DNA from: Nakamurella flavida
GTDB taxonomy: Bacteria > Actinomycetota > Actinomycetes > Mycobacteriales > Nakamurellaceae
Reading direction: 5' to 3'
Length of the DNA: 64,000 bases
Assembly: GCF_030811475.1 (NCBI RefSeq)
Contig: NZ_JAUSQV010000001.1
Coordinates: 3,111,001-3,175,000 of the forward strand
In this document: positions 1 through 8,340 of the stretch, one piece after another
Layout of the letters: each line of letters opens with the position of its first letter
Position numbering within the stretch: position 1 is the stretch's first letter
Notes under the pieces: generated by a model
Databases searched by the model: none
What the model was told of the DNA's origin: nothing
What the model saw: the letters and a program-made list of their open reading frames with translations, nothing else
Position numbers and translations under genes: made by a program

Positions 1-457
1 CGTGGTCCGGCCGCAGCCGGTCCAGCGCCACCTCGAACGGGTCGTCCGGGTCCGGGGCGTTGCCGACCAGACCCAGCCAGCCGCCCGGCCGGAGGACCCG
101 CCGGGCTTCGTCGAGCGCCTGTTCCTTGCCGAACCAGTGCCAGGCCTGCGCCACCAGGACGGCATCCACCGCGGCGTCGGGCAGGGGCAGCCGACCGGCG
201 TCGGACCGCTCCGCGCGGGCGCCCGGATGTCGATCGGCGAGCACGGCGAGCATCTGCGGGTCCGGTTCCACCGCCGTCACCCGGAGCCCACGGGCCAGCA
301 GGCTGCCGGTCAGCTTCCCGGTCCCCGCACCGACGTCGGAGACCTCGTGCGCCCCCGGGGGCACCAGCCAGTCCACCGCGGCGTCCGGATACCCGGGCCG
401 CCACCGGTCGTAGTCGGCGGCGAAGGAACCGAAGACGCGGGCGCGGCGGGGATCCAT
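1..457 (-). CDS. Class I SAM-dependent methyltransferase (C-terminus outside window)
   Basis: A minus-strand reading frame starts at an ATG (457-455) and runs off the left edge, so about 152 N-terminal residues are visible. It opens with the FGSFAADYDRWRPGYP block typical of small-molecule methyltransferases of the UbiE/type-11 group. The glycine-rich SAM-binding motif DVGAGTGKLT lies near residue 40, an acidic EPD motif follows, and LRPGGWLG is the usual post-motif segment. The substrate cannot be told. It diverges from purD with 63 bp between starts. The family is clear; the missing C-terminus prevents a finer call. Confidence 0.8.
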   Translation of the reverse strand, partial: MDPRRARVFGSFAADYDRWRPGYPDAAVDWLVPPGAHEVSDVGAGTGKLTGSLLARGLRVTAVEPDPQMLAVLADRHPGARAERSDAGRLPLPDAAVDAVLVAQAWHWFGKEQALDEARRVLRPGGWLGLVGNAPDPDDPFEVALDRLRPDH

Positions 458-520
458 CCGGTCATCCTGCTCCGTCCCGGTGCCGGCCGACCGGGTGTGG
501 GGCGGGCGTTAGGGTGCCCT

Positions 521-1786
521 GTGCGCATTCTCGTCATCGGTTCCGGAGCCCGCGAACACGCCCTGCTGCGGGCGTTGCGACGTGACCCGGCGGTGACCGC
601 GTTGGCCGTGGCCCCGGGCAATGCCGGGACGGCCGTGCTCGCCGACACCCATCCCGTCGACGTGGCGGATCCGACGGCGATCACCGAGCTCGCCGTGCGG
701 CTCGGCGTCGATCTGGTGGTCATCGGTCCGGAGGTGCCCCTGGTCGCCGGGGCCGCCGACGCGCTCGCGGCCCGGGGGATCGCGGCGTTCGGCCCGTCCG
801 CGGCGGCGGCCCGCATCGAGGGTTCCAAGGCCTTCGCCAAGGACGTGATGGCCGCGGCCGGGGTGGCCACCGCCGAGGCGGTCACCGTCACGCACCCGGA
901 CGGGGTGTCGGGAGCGCTCGCCGCCTGCGGGGCTCCGTACGTCGTCAAGGACGACGGCCTGGCCGCAGGCAAGGGCGTGGTCGTCACCCCCGATCTCGAT
1001 GTCGCCACCGAGCACGCCCGGGCCGTCCTGGACGGTGGGCATCCGGTGCTCGTCGAGGAGTTCCTGGCCGGGCCGGAGGTGTCGTTGTTCGCGGTCTGCG
1101 ACGGGGAGCGGGCGGTCCCGCTGCTGCCGGCCCAGGACTTCAAGCGCCGGGACGACGGTGACGCGGGCCCCAACACCGGCGGGATGGGTGCCTACGCTCC
1201 GCTGCCGTGGGCGCCGGTCGGGCTGGTCGACACGGTGATGCGGGACGTCGTCGACCCGGTGCTGGCCGAGATGAGCCGCCGGGGAACGCCTTTCGTCGGT
1301 CTGCTGTACGCCGGGCTGGTCCTCACGGTGGACGGTCCGAAGGTCATCGAGTTCAACTGCCGCTTCGGCGACCCGGAGACCCAGGTCGTCCTCGAACTGC
1401 TCGACACCCCGTTGGGCGCATTGCTGATGGCCGCGGCGACGGGTCGCCTGGACACCGCCGAACCGTTGGCGTGGCGGGGCGGGTCCGCGGTCACCGTGGT
1501 GGTCGCGGCGCCGGGGTATCCGCAGGCGCCCACCCTGGGCGGCGCCGTCACCGGTCTGGACGGCGATCTCGTCCTGCACGCGGGCACCCGACGCGATGCG
1601 GACGGCACCGTCCGGTCGACCGGGGGGCGGGTGGTGTCGGTGGTGGGCACCGGGGACGACCTGGCCGCGGCCCGCGTCGCCGCGTACGCCGCGGTCGACC
1701 GGATCCGCCTGGACGGCGCCCATCACCGCACCGACATCGCGCTCGCCGCCCAGGAGGGGCTGGTGGCCGTCCCCGGTACCCCGTGA
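521..1786 (+). CDS. purD: Phosphoribosylamine-glycine ligase (GARS)
   Basis: Catalyses ATP-dependent joining of glycine to phosphoribosylamine, the second step of de novo purine synthesis. The 421-residue protein has the normal PurD length and begins MRILVIGSGAREHAL, the family's N-terminal Rossmann signature. It carries an ATP-grasp domain with the GSKAFAKD, KDDGLAAGKGVVV and EEFLAGPEVS segments and the metal-binding stretch IEFNCRFGDPETQ near residue 280. The GTG at 521 is chosen because the PurD N-terminus begins exactly there; the open frame extends upstream without family similarity. purB and purC lie 22 kb away in the same window, so purine genes are dispersed. Confidence 0.95.
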   Translation: MRILVIGSGAREHALLRALRRDPAVTALAVAPGNAGTAVLADTHPVDVADPTAITELAVRLGVDLVVIGPEVPLVAGAADALAARGIAAFGPSAAAARIEGSKAFAKDVMAAAGVATAEAVTVTHPDGVSGALAACGAPYVVKDDGLAAGKGVVVTPDLDVATEHARAVLDGGHPVLVEEFLAGPEVSLFAVCDGERAVPLLPAQDFKRRDDGDAGPNTGGMGAYAPLPWAPVGLVDTVMRDVVDPVLAEMSRRGTPFVGLLYAGLVLTVDGPKVIEFNCRFGDPETQVVLELLDTPLGALLMAAATGRLDTAEPLAWRGGSAVTVVVAAPGYPQAPTLGGAVTGLDGDLVLHAGTRRDADGTVRSTGGRVVSVVGTGDDLAAARVAAYAAVDRIRLDGAHHRTDIALAAQEGLVAVPGTP

Positions 1787-1832
1787 CGGACGCGACCACA
1801 GCGGGATCCCCGCCCCGGCGCAGGATGACCCG

Positions 1833-3038
1833 GTGACCACCACCCCTGATCCTGCGCCCCGTCCGGACCCCACCGACCGCCCGGCCCCGTTCGCGCCGTC
1901 GGCCCGGTCGCAGGTGGCCCCGTTCCACGTCATGCGGGTGCTGGCCGCGGCGGCCCGGCGGGCGGAGACCGGCGCGGTGGTGCACAACCTCACCGCCGGT
2001 CAGCCGTCCACCCCGGCGCCGCGACCGGTGCTGGATGCCGCCCGCCGTGCGCTCGACTCCCATGTCCTCGGGTACACCGAGACCCCCGGCATCCTGCCGC
2101 TGCGGGAGGCCATCGCCGGCCACTACGCGCGCTGGTACGGCCTGGCCGTCGATCCGGCGGAGGTCGTGGTGACCACCGGCTCCTCCGGGGCCTTCCTGCT
2201 GGCGTTCCTGTCGGCGTTCGACGCCGGGGACCGGGTCGGTCTCGTCCGACCGGGGTACCCCGCGTACCGGAACATCCTGCAGGCCCTGGGATGTGAGGTG
2301 GTCGACCTGCCGTGCGGACCGGAGACCCGGTACCAGCCGACAGTGGAGATGCTCGACGGGCTGGGTCTGGCCGGGCTCGTGCTGGCGAGCCCGGCCAACC
2401 CCACCGGCACCATGGTCCAGCCCGCCGAGCTGGCGGCGCTGGCGACGGCCTGCGCGCAGCGCGGCATCCGGTTGATCTCGGACGAGATCTACCACGGCAT
2501 CACCTATTCCGGTGAGCAGTCGTGCAGCTGGGCCACCGACCGGTCCGGGTTCGTGATCAACTCGTTCAGCAAGTACTTCTCGATGACCGGCTGGCGCCTG
2601 GGGTGGATGTTGGTGCCCGCAGACCTGCTGGACCCGGTCGACGCGCTGGCCGGCAACCTGGCCATCTGCCCGCCGGCACCGGCCCAGTACGCGGCGGTGA
2701 GCGCCTTCGACGCCTACGCCGAGTGCGACGGGCACGTGGTGCGGTACGCCGAGAACCGGCGGATCCTGCTCGACGGGCTGGCCGATCTGGGGATCACCCG
2801 GACGGCGCCGGCCGACGGCGCGTTCTACGTCTACGCCGACGTCTCGCAGCTCACCGACGATTCGCAGGCGTTCTGCGCGGACCTGCTCGCCCGGACCGGG
2901 GTGGCGACCGCGCCGGGGGTCGACTTCGACCCGGTGGACGGGGCGAGCTTCCTGCGCATGTCGTTCGCCGGCTCGACGGACACGGTGCGCGGGGCGTTGG
3001 ACGCCCTCGCCGGGCACCTGGGCCGCCGACGCTGGTGA
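1833..3038 (+). CDS. PLP-dependent class I/II aminotransferase
   Basis: About 401 residues of fold-type-I aminotransferase. The PLP-binding lysine sits in SFSKYFSMTGWRLGW, the substrate-side SPANPTGTM motif and SDEIYHG follow the family pattern, and an N-terminal HNLTAGQPSTPAP block matches aspartate/aromatic aminotransferase-like enzymes. The GTG at 1833 is the first usable start; an ATG at 1825 is in another frame and stops at once. It starts 46 bp after purD and may be co-transcribed with it. The amino-acid substrate cannot be assigned from sequence alone. Confidence 0.88.
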   Translation: MTTTPDPAPRPDPTDRPAPFAPSARSQVAPFHVMRVLAAAARRAETGAVVHNLTAGQPSTPAPRPVLDAARRALDSHVLGYTETPGILPLREAIAGHYARWYGLAVDPAEVVVTTGSSGAFLLAFLSAFDAGDRVGLVRPGYPAYRNILQALGCEVVDLPCGPETRYQPTVEMLDGLGLAGLVLASPANPTGTMVQPAELAALATACAQRGIRLISDEIYHGITYSGEQSCSWATDRSGFVINSFSKYFSMTGWRLGWMLVPADLLDPVDALAGNLAICPPAPAQYAAVSAFDAYAECDGHVVRYAENRRILLDGLADLGITRTAPADGAFYVYADVSQLTDDSQAFCADLLARTGVATAPGVDFDPVDGASFLRMSFAGSTDTVRGALDALAGHLGRRRW

Positions 3039-3176
3039 CGGGCGCCGCTCCCGGGTGACCCTGAGCGGGTTCAGGGTTGATCCGGACGACGGCGGCCTGT
3101 CGGGGAGTGCACAGTGGTGGGGAACGGGATGACGTCCGCCGGCGCCGACGGTGCCGCGTGAGGAGAGGGAGAAGAC

Positions 3177-3359
3177 ATGGACCGCACGCTCAAGATCGTC
3201 GGGGCGATCGCCCTGATCATCATCGCGGTGATCGTGATCGGCAACATCGTGGGATTCCTGGTCAAGGCGCTGTTCTGGGTGGCCGTGGTCGCCGCCGTGG
3301 CGTTCGGGGTGACCTACGTGATCGCGAAGGCCAAGGACAAGGGCCAGCTCCGCCGCTGA
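3177..3359 (+). CDS. Small membrane protein, 60 aa
   Basis: Preceded by a strong ribosome-binding site (GAGGAGAGGGAGAAG) six bases before ATG. Residues 7-50 are almost wholly hydrophobic and read as one long or two short membrane spans, followed by a basic tail with KAKDKGQLRR. No family is recognised; short proteins of this type are common in actinomycetes. It is followed immediately by an 18-bp terminator hairpin, so the unit is probably monocistronic. Confidence 0.7.
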   Translation: MDRTLKIVGAIALIIIAVIVIGNIVGFLVKALFWVAVVAAVAFGVTYVIAKAKDKGQLRR

Positions 3360-3412
3360 TTGTCAGCGCACGACACACCGGGCCGGGCCTCCGCCCGGCC
3401 GGGGCCGTACAG

Positions 3413-3452
3413 CACAGAACCCGGGTCCGCCGCCGCGGACCCGGGTTCTGTG
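3413..3452. terminator. Strong bidirectional terminator hairpin
   Basis: Perfect 18-bp inverted repeat: arm 3413-3430 (CACAGAACCCGGGTCCGC), loop CGCC at 3431-3434, arm 3435-3452. It lies between the convergent small membrane protein (ends 3359) and the fasciclin gene (ends 3490), so it can stop transcription from both sides. There is no U-tract, as is usual in high-GC actinomycetes. Confidence 0.85.
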
Positions 3453-3489
3453 GTTCTCCCGGTCGATCAGCCCCTCCAGGGGGCGTTGA

Positions 3490-4275
3490 TCAGGAAGCCG
3501 GGGGGGTGAGGACGGTGTCGATCAGGTAGACCGTGGCGTTGGCGGTCTTGACGCCACCGCAGATGACGGCGGAGGTGCCGTTGACGGTCAGCGAGTCACC
3601 GGAGCCGGCGACCTCGAGGTCCTGGCCCTCGACGGTGGTGTGGGTGCCCACGATGGCGTCGGGGGCGATCTGGCCCTGGACGACGTGGTAGGTCAGGATC
3701 TTGGTCAGCAGATCGGCGTCGGTGCCCAGGGTGGTGACGGTCTCCGCGGGGAGCTTGGCGAAGGCGGCGTCGACCGGGGCGAAGACGGTGAACTCACCGT
3801 TGTTCAGGGTGTTGACCAGATCCACGTTCGGGTTCAGCTGGCCGGAGACGGCCTTGACCAGCGTGGTCAGCAGGGGGTTGTTCGAGGCGGCGGTGGCGAC
3901 CTTGTCGGCGGCCATGCCGTCGACGGATCCGGCGCCCGAGGGGACGGCGGCGGCGTAGTCGGCGCAGCCCGGGCCCACGAGGGTGGCGGCAGCGGCGTCA
4001 CCGGAGGCGGCCGAGGAGGAGCCGGACATGCTCGACATCTCCGAGGACGACATCGGCGCGGAGGAGGACATGGCCGAGGAGGACATGGGGGCCGAGGAGC
4101 TCATCGAGCTCATGGCCGAACCGGCGGCCGAGGTGGCGGAACCGGCAGCGGAGGTGGCGGCACCGGCGGCGGAGGACACCGCGGAGGTGGCCGTGTCGGC
4201 GGAGGAGCCGCAGGCGGCCAGGGTCAGGGCCAGGCCGGCCCCGGCGACCAGGGAGAGGACGCGCTTCGTGAACAT
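3490..4275 (-). CDS. Fasciclin (FAS1) domain lipoprotein, MPT70/MPT83-like
   Basis: A 261-residue secreted lipoprotein. Residues 1-22 are a lipoprotein signal ending in LTLAAC, with Cys22 the lipidated residue. A low-complexity Ala/Ser/Met-rich linker (about 25-105, repeating [10 protein letters not shown]) follows, then one FAS1 domain (about 120-258) with the usual [15 protein letters not shown] and [10 protein letters not shown] blocks. The start has a good AAGGAGA site. FAS1 lipoproteins are classic SigK targets in mycobacteria, and sigK-rskA lies 2.6 kb away. A SigK-like promoter motif sits 200 bp upstream at 4476-4502. The role is probably surface adhesion; the ligand is unknown. Confidence 0.9.
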   Translation of the reverse strand: MFTKRVLSLVAGAGLALTLAACGSSADTATSAVSSAAGAATSAAGSATSAAGSAMSSMSSSAPMSSSAMSSSAPMSSSEMSSMSGSSSAASGDAAAATLVGPGCADYAAAVPSGAGSVDGMAADKVATAASNNPLLTTLVKAVSGQLNPNVDLVNTLNNGEFTVFAPVDAAFAKLPAETVTTLGTDADLLTKILTYHVVQGQIAPDAIVGTHTTVEGQDLEVAGSGDSLTVNGTSAVICGGVKTANATVYLIDTVLTPPAS

Positions 4276-4475
4276 GGGGATCTCCTTGTGAGGGTGTCGG
4301 CCCGGATCTCGGGCCGACGGGGGATGACTCTCGGACGGTGGGGTCCGCCCGTCGTGGGCAGAACCGTTGTCTGGCAGCAGGTATCGAATTCGTCGTGACG
4401 CGGTTCCGGCCACTTCCCGGCGCCGGCCCGTGGTGTCGGGGGCGGTGAGGTGGTGGACCCTGTCTGACAGCTGTA

Positions 4476-4502
4476 CTTCGACGGTACGTGGCGGGCGGAT
4501 GG
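4476..4502 (-). promoter_or_regulatory. Candidate SigK promoter of the fasciclin gene
   Basis: On the minus strand: CCATCC (4502-4497), 15-nt spacer, TCGAAG (4481-4476). This closely matches the motif before sigK at 6688-6714 (CCATCC-N15-TCGAAT) and, as I recall it, the mycobacterial SigK consensus CCATCC-N15..17-CCGAAT. It implies a 5' leader of about 190 nt before the ATG at 4275. The 4276-4778 gap otherwise holds only the terminator of the oxidoreductase gene; I see no gene in it. Confidence 0.5.
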
Positions 4503-4702
4503 GCCGAGATCTGAATCCATTCGGGTGACGCGGCCGACACCGCTCGACGGAGCAGATGGGGGCCGAGATCGACTCAGAGTGAGATCCGCTGCGGCGCAGG
4601 GGTTGATCACGCGGAATCGGTGATCCCGCTACCGGTCGGAGCCGGTCTTCGGATGCGGATGTCGACTTCCGTTCGGGTCACGGTCCAGCCGGGGGAACGC
4701 GG

Positions 4703-4734
4703 CCGGCCCGGCCGATCGGGATCGGCCGGGCCGG
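4703..4734 (-). terminator. Terminator hairpin downstream of the molybdopterin oxidoreductase
   Basis: 14-bp perfect inverted repeat (CCGGCCCGGCCGAT, 4703-4716; loop CGGG; return arm 4721-4734), 45 bp past the stop codon of the gene ending at 4779. It separates that gene from the fasciclin gene, which suggests each has its own promoter. Confidence 0.75.
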
Positions 4735-4778
4735 TGGGTACCGCGGGAACAGCGGGGACGAAGGACGGGCGGGGGCGG

Positions 4779-6488
4779 TCAGACGATGGTGACGGTGCGG
4801 GAATCCCATCCGGTGGCGCCGTCGGGCAGGACGCCTGCGAGCTGGTCGGTCTGCACCTCGCCGGCGTCGTCGATCGCCCGGACCCGCACGGTGTGCAGTC
4901 CGGGGGTGGCGTCCCACTGGTAGACGTACTGGCGCCAGGTGTCCACGCTGACCAGCCCGGAGAGCTCGGCCTGCACCCAGTCGCCCTGGTCGACCTGCAC
5001 CTCGACGGCGGAGATGCCGCGGTGCTGGGCCCAGGCCACGCCGGCGACGGCCACCTTGCCGGCGGGCAGCCGGTCGAAGCTCTTCGGCACGTCGATGCGG
5101 GACCCGGTCTTGATGGGGCCCTGGGCCGACCAGCCGCGGTCGGTCCAGTAGGCGGAGAAGTCGGCGAACCGGGTGACCTCGAGATCGACGACCCACTTCG
5201 TCGCCGAGACGTATCCGTACAGGCCGGGGACGACCATGCGGACGGGGAAGCCGTGCTCGACGGGGAGCGGCTCGCCGTTCATGGCCACGGCCAGGATGGC
5301 GTCCCGGCCGTCGGTCAGCGCGGCCAGCGGCGTGCCGATGGTCATGCCGTCGACGCTGGTGGACAGCACCGCATCGGCGCCGGCCTGCGGACCGGCCTCG
5401 GCGAGCAGGTCGTCCAGCCGGATGCCCTGCCAGCGGGCGTTGCCGACCAGGTTGCCGCCGACCTCGTTGGAGACGCAGGTCAGGGTGACCATGCGCTCCA
5501 GCATGGGCCGCGCCATCAGATCGGCGAAGTTCAGGGTGATCTCCCGGTCGACCAGGCCGTGGATGCGCAACTGCCAGTCCTCGGCGGTGATCCGGGGCAG
5601 GGTGAAGGCGGTGTCGATGCGGTAGAAGCCGTCGTTCGGGGTGACGAACGGGCTGAGGTCGTCGACCTGCAGGGCGACGTCGCCGACGGTCTGCACGTCC
5701 GACGCTGCGCCCAGCGCGACCCGGTCGCGACTGGCGGCGACCTCGGCAGTGCTGGGAATCCATCGGGCGACGGCGCCGGCCGCGACGGCGACCACGGCCC
5801 CGACCCCGGCCATCCTGAAGAAGGTGCGGCGATCGGTGGTACGGGCGGGGGAGGCGGCCAGCATCGGGTGGGCGGCGCCGCTGCGATCGGTGTCCGTGGT
5901 GGTGCCCCCCGCGGTCGCCGCGGTCGCGGTCACGGTGCCGACCGACACGTCGTCGCGGACGACGGTGCGGCGGAACACGCTGACCAGGAAGACGATCCCG
6001 ACGATGCCGCCGACAGCGGTCGGGAGCACGTCGATCGGGCCCGTCCCGGTGCGGGTGAGCACGGCGGCGGCGGTCACGGCGAGCAGGACGACGGTGAGCA
6101 CGACGGCCGGCCGCGGGCTGCGCCGGGCGAGGACACCGATCAGTCCGGCCAGGATCGCCAGGGTGATCATCATCCCGACGCGCAGGGCCAGCTTGTCGTT
6201 GGTGCCGAACGCCTGGATGGCCTGTTCCTTGAGCCACTCCGGCGTGAACTGGATGAAGGTGGCGCCCAGGGCGGCGAGCGGCGAGGAGTTGACGTGCAGC
6301 ACGCCGACCCAGACACCGAGCGCGGCGACGAGTTCAGCGACCGCGACGGCGAGACCGATGGCGATCAGGCCCATCAGTCCCGCCGTCGCGACGCCCGGCC
6401 GCCAAGGTCGGGGTCTCAGCGGCGCGTTCTCACGGTCGGCGATCGGCGTCGACCGGTGACCTGTGGTCACGCCCTGGGATTCGGTCAT
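4779..6488 (-). CDS. Membrane-anchored sulfite-oxidase-family molybdopterin oxidoreductase
   Basis: 569 residues. Four hydrophobic segments (about 33-60, 104-120, 127-145, 153-173) precede a cytoplasmic-type linker. An RRTFFRM twin-arginine-like motif at 220-226 then leads into a fifth hydrophobic stretch, followed by the extracytoplasmic catalytic part. The Mo-pterin domain contains LTCVSNEVGG, with the molybdenum-ligating cysteine at about 338, and GYVSATKWV. A C-terminal Mo-co dimerisation-like domain runs from about 460. ATG 6488 is preceded by GAGGAGAAG. It sits between the fasciclin gene and sigK, an arrangement I recall from actinobacterial SigK loci. It is likely a SigK target; substrate unknown. 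Confidence 0.88.
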   Translation of the reverse strand: MTESQGVTTGHRSTPIADRENAPLRPRPWRPGVATAGLMGLIAIGLAVAVAELVAALGVWVGVLHVNSSPLAALGATFIQFTPEWLKEQAIQAFGTNDKLALRVGMMITLAILAGLIGVLARRSPRPAVVLTVVLLAVTAAAVLTRTGTGPIDVLPTAVGGIVGIVFLVSVFRRTVVRDDVSVGTVTATAATAGGTTTDTDRSGAAHPMLAASPARTTDRRTFFRMAGVGAVVAVAAGAVARWIPSTAEVAASRDRVALGAASDVQTVGDVALQVDDLSPFVTPNDGFYRIDTAFTLPRITAEDWQLRIHGLVDREITLNFADLMARPMLERMVTLTCVSNEVGGNLVGNARWQGIRLDDLLAEAGPQAGADAVLSTSVDGMTIGTPLAALTDGRDAILAVAMNGEPLPVEHGFPVRMVVPGLYGYVSATKWVVDLEVTRFADFSAYWTDRGWSAQGPIKTGSRIDVPKSFDRLPAGKVAVAGVAWAQHRGISAVEVQVDQGDWVQAELSGLVSVDTWRQYVYQWDATPGLHTVRVRAIDDAGEVQTDQLAGVLPDGATGWDSRTVTIV

Positions 6489-6582
6489 GGCTTCTCCTCG
6501 GATGGCCCGGTGGGCCGGATATATCGAAATTTTTCTTGAGGCCCGCACGGCCCCCTGTCGGGGGAACGCCGGCTGAGATGTG

Positions 6583-6609
6583 CTTCGTGACGAAGGCCCC
6601 GTCGGACGG
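6583..6609 (-). promoter_or_regulatory. Weaker candidate SigK promoter of the molybdopterin oxidoreductase
   Basis: Minus strand: CCGTCC (6609-6604), 15-nt spacer, ACGAAG (6588-6583), 95 bp upstream of the ATG at 6488. Against the sigK motif, one of six bases differs in the -35 hexamer and two of six in the -10 hexamer, with the same spacing. It is offered because it is the best match on this strand in the 6489-6850 gap, which holds no gene. Confidence 0.3.
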
Positions 6610-6687
6610 GCCGTTGCTCCGTTCGGTGCGGAGTGGTGCTGATCGTCGCTCGGGTTCCGAGAGGATTCCGAAATGTCCGAATAGCGC

Positions 6688-6714
6688 CCATCCGTCGCGG
6701 GTCCTGGGTCGAAT
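6688..6714 (+). promoter_or_regulatory. Candidate autoregulatory SigK promoter
   Basis: CCATCC at 6688-6693, 15-nt spacer, TCGAAT at 6709-6714, upstream of sigK. It matches the mycobacterial SigK consensus I recall (CCATCC-N15..17-CCGAAT) at 11 of 12 positions. The predicted leader to the ATG at 6851 is about 130 nt. Confidence 0.5.
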
Positions 6715-6850
6715 CATCTTCATGGCGGGCCCGGAAGGGTCCGTCGACCGACCACCATCCTCCATCTCCGTGTGAGCGGGGGGTGTGCCGGACCGGACGG
6801 TCGCCCGACCGGGTGACCTCCCCGTGATGCGGACAGGAAAGGATGGGCCG

Positions 6851-7474
6851 ATGGTGCCTCCACGGTTGTCGGCCGTCCCTGACCCCTCCTCCGCGGGCGG
6901 GGCCGACGGCTTCGCCGAACCGACCGCCCGGGTGTCGGACGAGAACCTGCTGCAGCAGACGGCATTGGGCCACCAGGACGCGTTCGCCGCGCTCTACACC
7001 GCCTACTCCGCCCGCGTGTTCGGCCTCGCCCGACGCATCGTGCGCGATCCCGGGCAGGCCGAGGAGGTGGCTCAGGAGGTGTTCCTGGAGATCTGGCGGC
7101 GGGCCAGCCGGTTCGACGCCTCCCGCGGCTCGGCGACCTCCTGGATCATGACGCTCACCCATGCCCGGTCGGTCGACCGGGTGCGGTCCGCCCAGGCGGC
7201 GACCGACCGGGAGATCCGGGTCGCGCAGGCGTCCACCGAGCGCGATGTCGATTCCGTCGTGGAGGCGGTCGAGGCCAACTTCGAGCGTCGCGCGGTCCAG
7301 CGCTGTCTGACCGCCCTGACCGACCTCCAGCGCGAATCCATCACGTTGGCGTACTACAGCGGCTACACCTACCGAGAGGTGTCCGAGCTTCTCGGAGCCC
7401 CGCTGCCGACCATCAAGACCCGCCTACGGGACGGACTCATCCGGCTCCGCGACTGTCTGGGAGTGGGAGCATGA
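6851..7474 (+). CDS. sigK: ECF RNA polymerase sigma factor SigK
   Basis: A 207-residue ECF sigma factor. Region 2 runs from about residue 40 to 100 with PGQAEEVAQEVFLEIW and the -10-recognition stretch GSATSWIMTLTHARSVDRVR. Region 4 (about 150-205) has LTDLQRESITLAYYSGYTYREVSE and the helix-turn-helix PLPTIKTRLRDGLIRLRD. ATG 6851 is chosen because AGGAAAGGA lies seven bases upstream; in-frame starts at 6785 and 6827 exist but lack such a site. It overlaps rskA by ATGA. The neighbouring RskA-type anti-sigma gene and FAS1 lipoprotein identify it as the SigK group rather than a generic ECF. Confidence 0.88.
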   Translation: MVPPRLSAVPDPSSAGGADGFAEPTARVSDENLLQQTALGHQDAFAALYTAYSARVFGLARRIVRDPGQAEEVAQEVFLEIWRRASRFDASRGSATSWIMTLTHARSVDRVRSAQAATDREIRVAQASTERDVDSVVEAVEANFERRAVQRCLTALTDLQRESITLAYYSGYTYREVSELLGAPLPTIKTRLRDGLIRLRDCLGVGA

Positions 7475-8283
7475 CCATGAACAACGACCTCTACCTGCTC
7501 ACCGGGGCGATGGCGCTGGACGCCCTCCCTGAGGACGAGACCGCCGACTTCCGCGAGTACGCCGAGCAGGATCCGGCCGTCGCCGCGGAGTACCAGAGCT
7601 TCCTGGCCACCGTCGCCCTGCTGGGATCGGTCGCGGCCGAGTCGCCGCCGGCCGGCCTGCGGGACAAGGTGATGGCCCAGATCGCGGTGACCCCGCAGCT
7701 GCCGCCGCTGACCTCACACCAGCCGATCGTCACCAGCACCGCACCGGTCGCCCCGACCCCGCCGGCCCCGGCCGCCGGGACGGACGACGACGGCCACCTG
7801 GCGCCGGTCGTCCCATTGCGTCCCTGGTTCCGGCGCCCGGCCACCTGGATCGCCGCCGCCGCTGCGGCCATCGTCATCGGGACGGGGACGACGATCATCG
7901 TCGAGCAGTCCTCGTCGCCCACCGATCCGCTGGTCGCGGTGTCCGACTGCGTGCTGTCCGATCAGGGCCGGCAGGTCATCACCCCGCAGGTCGGCGCGGG
8001 CGCCCAGGTCATCCTGTCCCGGGCCTGCAACGGCGCGGTGCTGGACGTGACGTCGTTCGAGCAGCTCCCGGCGGGCAGCCAGTACCAGCTGTGGGCGTTG
8101 GAGGGGGATGCGGCGCCGAAGTCGTTGGGGCTGCTCGTCGACGCGTCCAAGGGCGAGGCCCAGCAGCAGGTGGCCTCGTTGGCCGGCGGGGAGACCGGGA
8201 TCGCCGTCTCGGTGGAGCCCACCGGCGGTTCGGTGGCCCCGACGCAGGACAAGATCGTCTTCGTGGCACCGATCAGCGCCTGA
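7471..8283 (+). CDS. rskA: Anti-sigma-K factor RskA
   Basis: A 270-residue single-pass membrane anti-sigma factor. The N-terminal cytoplasmic part (about 1-75, LYLLTGAMALDALPEDE) is the SigK-binding region, a Pro/Ala linker follows, and the membrane helix is about 125-143. The external C-terminal RskA domain has LDVTSFEQLPAGSQYQLWAL and ends with GIAVSVEPTGGS-type sequence. There is no HxxxCxxC zinc motif, consistent with RskA. Its ATG overlaps the sigK stop (ATGA), so the two should be made together and SigK held at the membrane until RskA is cleaved. A strong terminator follows. Confidence 0.88.
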   Translation: MTMNNDLYLLTGAMALDALPEDETADFREYAEQDPAVAAEYQSFLATVALLGSVAAESPPAGLRDKVMAQIAVTPQLPPLTSHQPIVTSTAPVAPTPPAPAAGTDDDGHLAPVVPLRPWFRRPATWIAAAAAAIVIGTGTTIIVEQSSSPTDPLVAVSDCVLSDQGRQVITPQVGAGAQVILSRACNGAVLDVTSFEQLPAGSQYQLWALEGDAAPKSLGLLVDASKGEAQQQVASLAGGETGIAVSVEPTGGSVAPTQDKIVFVAPISA

Positions 8284-8301
8284 TCGACCCGTCCGCACCG
8301 C

Positions 8302-8340
8302 CCGTCAGGGGCATCACCGGTCCGGTGGTGCCCCTGACGG
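8302..8340. terminator. Bidirectional terminator between rskA and the EamA gene
   Basis: An 18-bp stem with one G-U pair and a 3-nt loop; the outer arms are CCGTCAGGGGC (8302-8312) and its complement at 8330-8340. It begins 18 bp after the rskA stop and covers the last codons and stop of the convergent transporter gene (stop at 8314). Confidence 0.8.

Noticed and set aside
4620-6539. 639-codon plus-strand ORF
   Set aside because: Lies antisense to the molybdopterin oxidoreductase; Gly/Asp/His/Arg-rich translation with no domain, as expected of antisense frames in GC-rich DNA.
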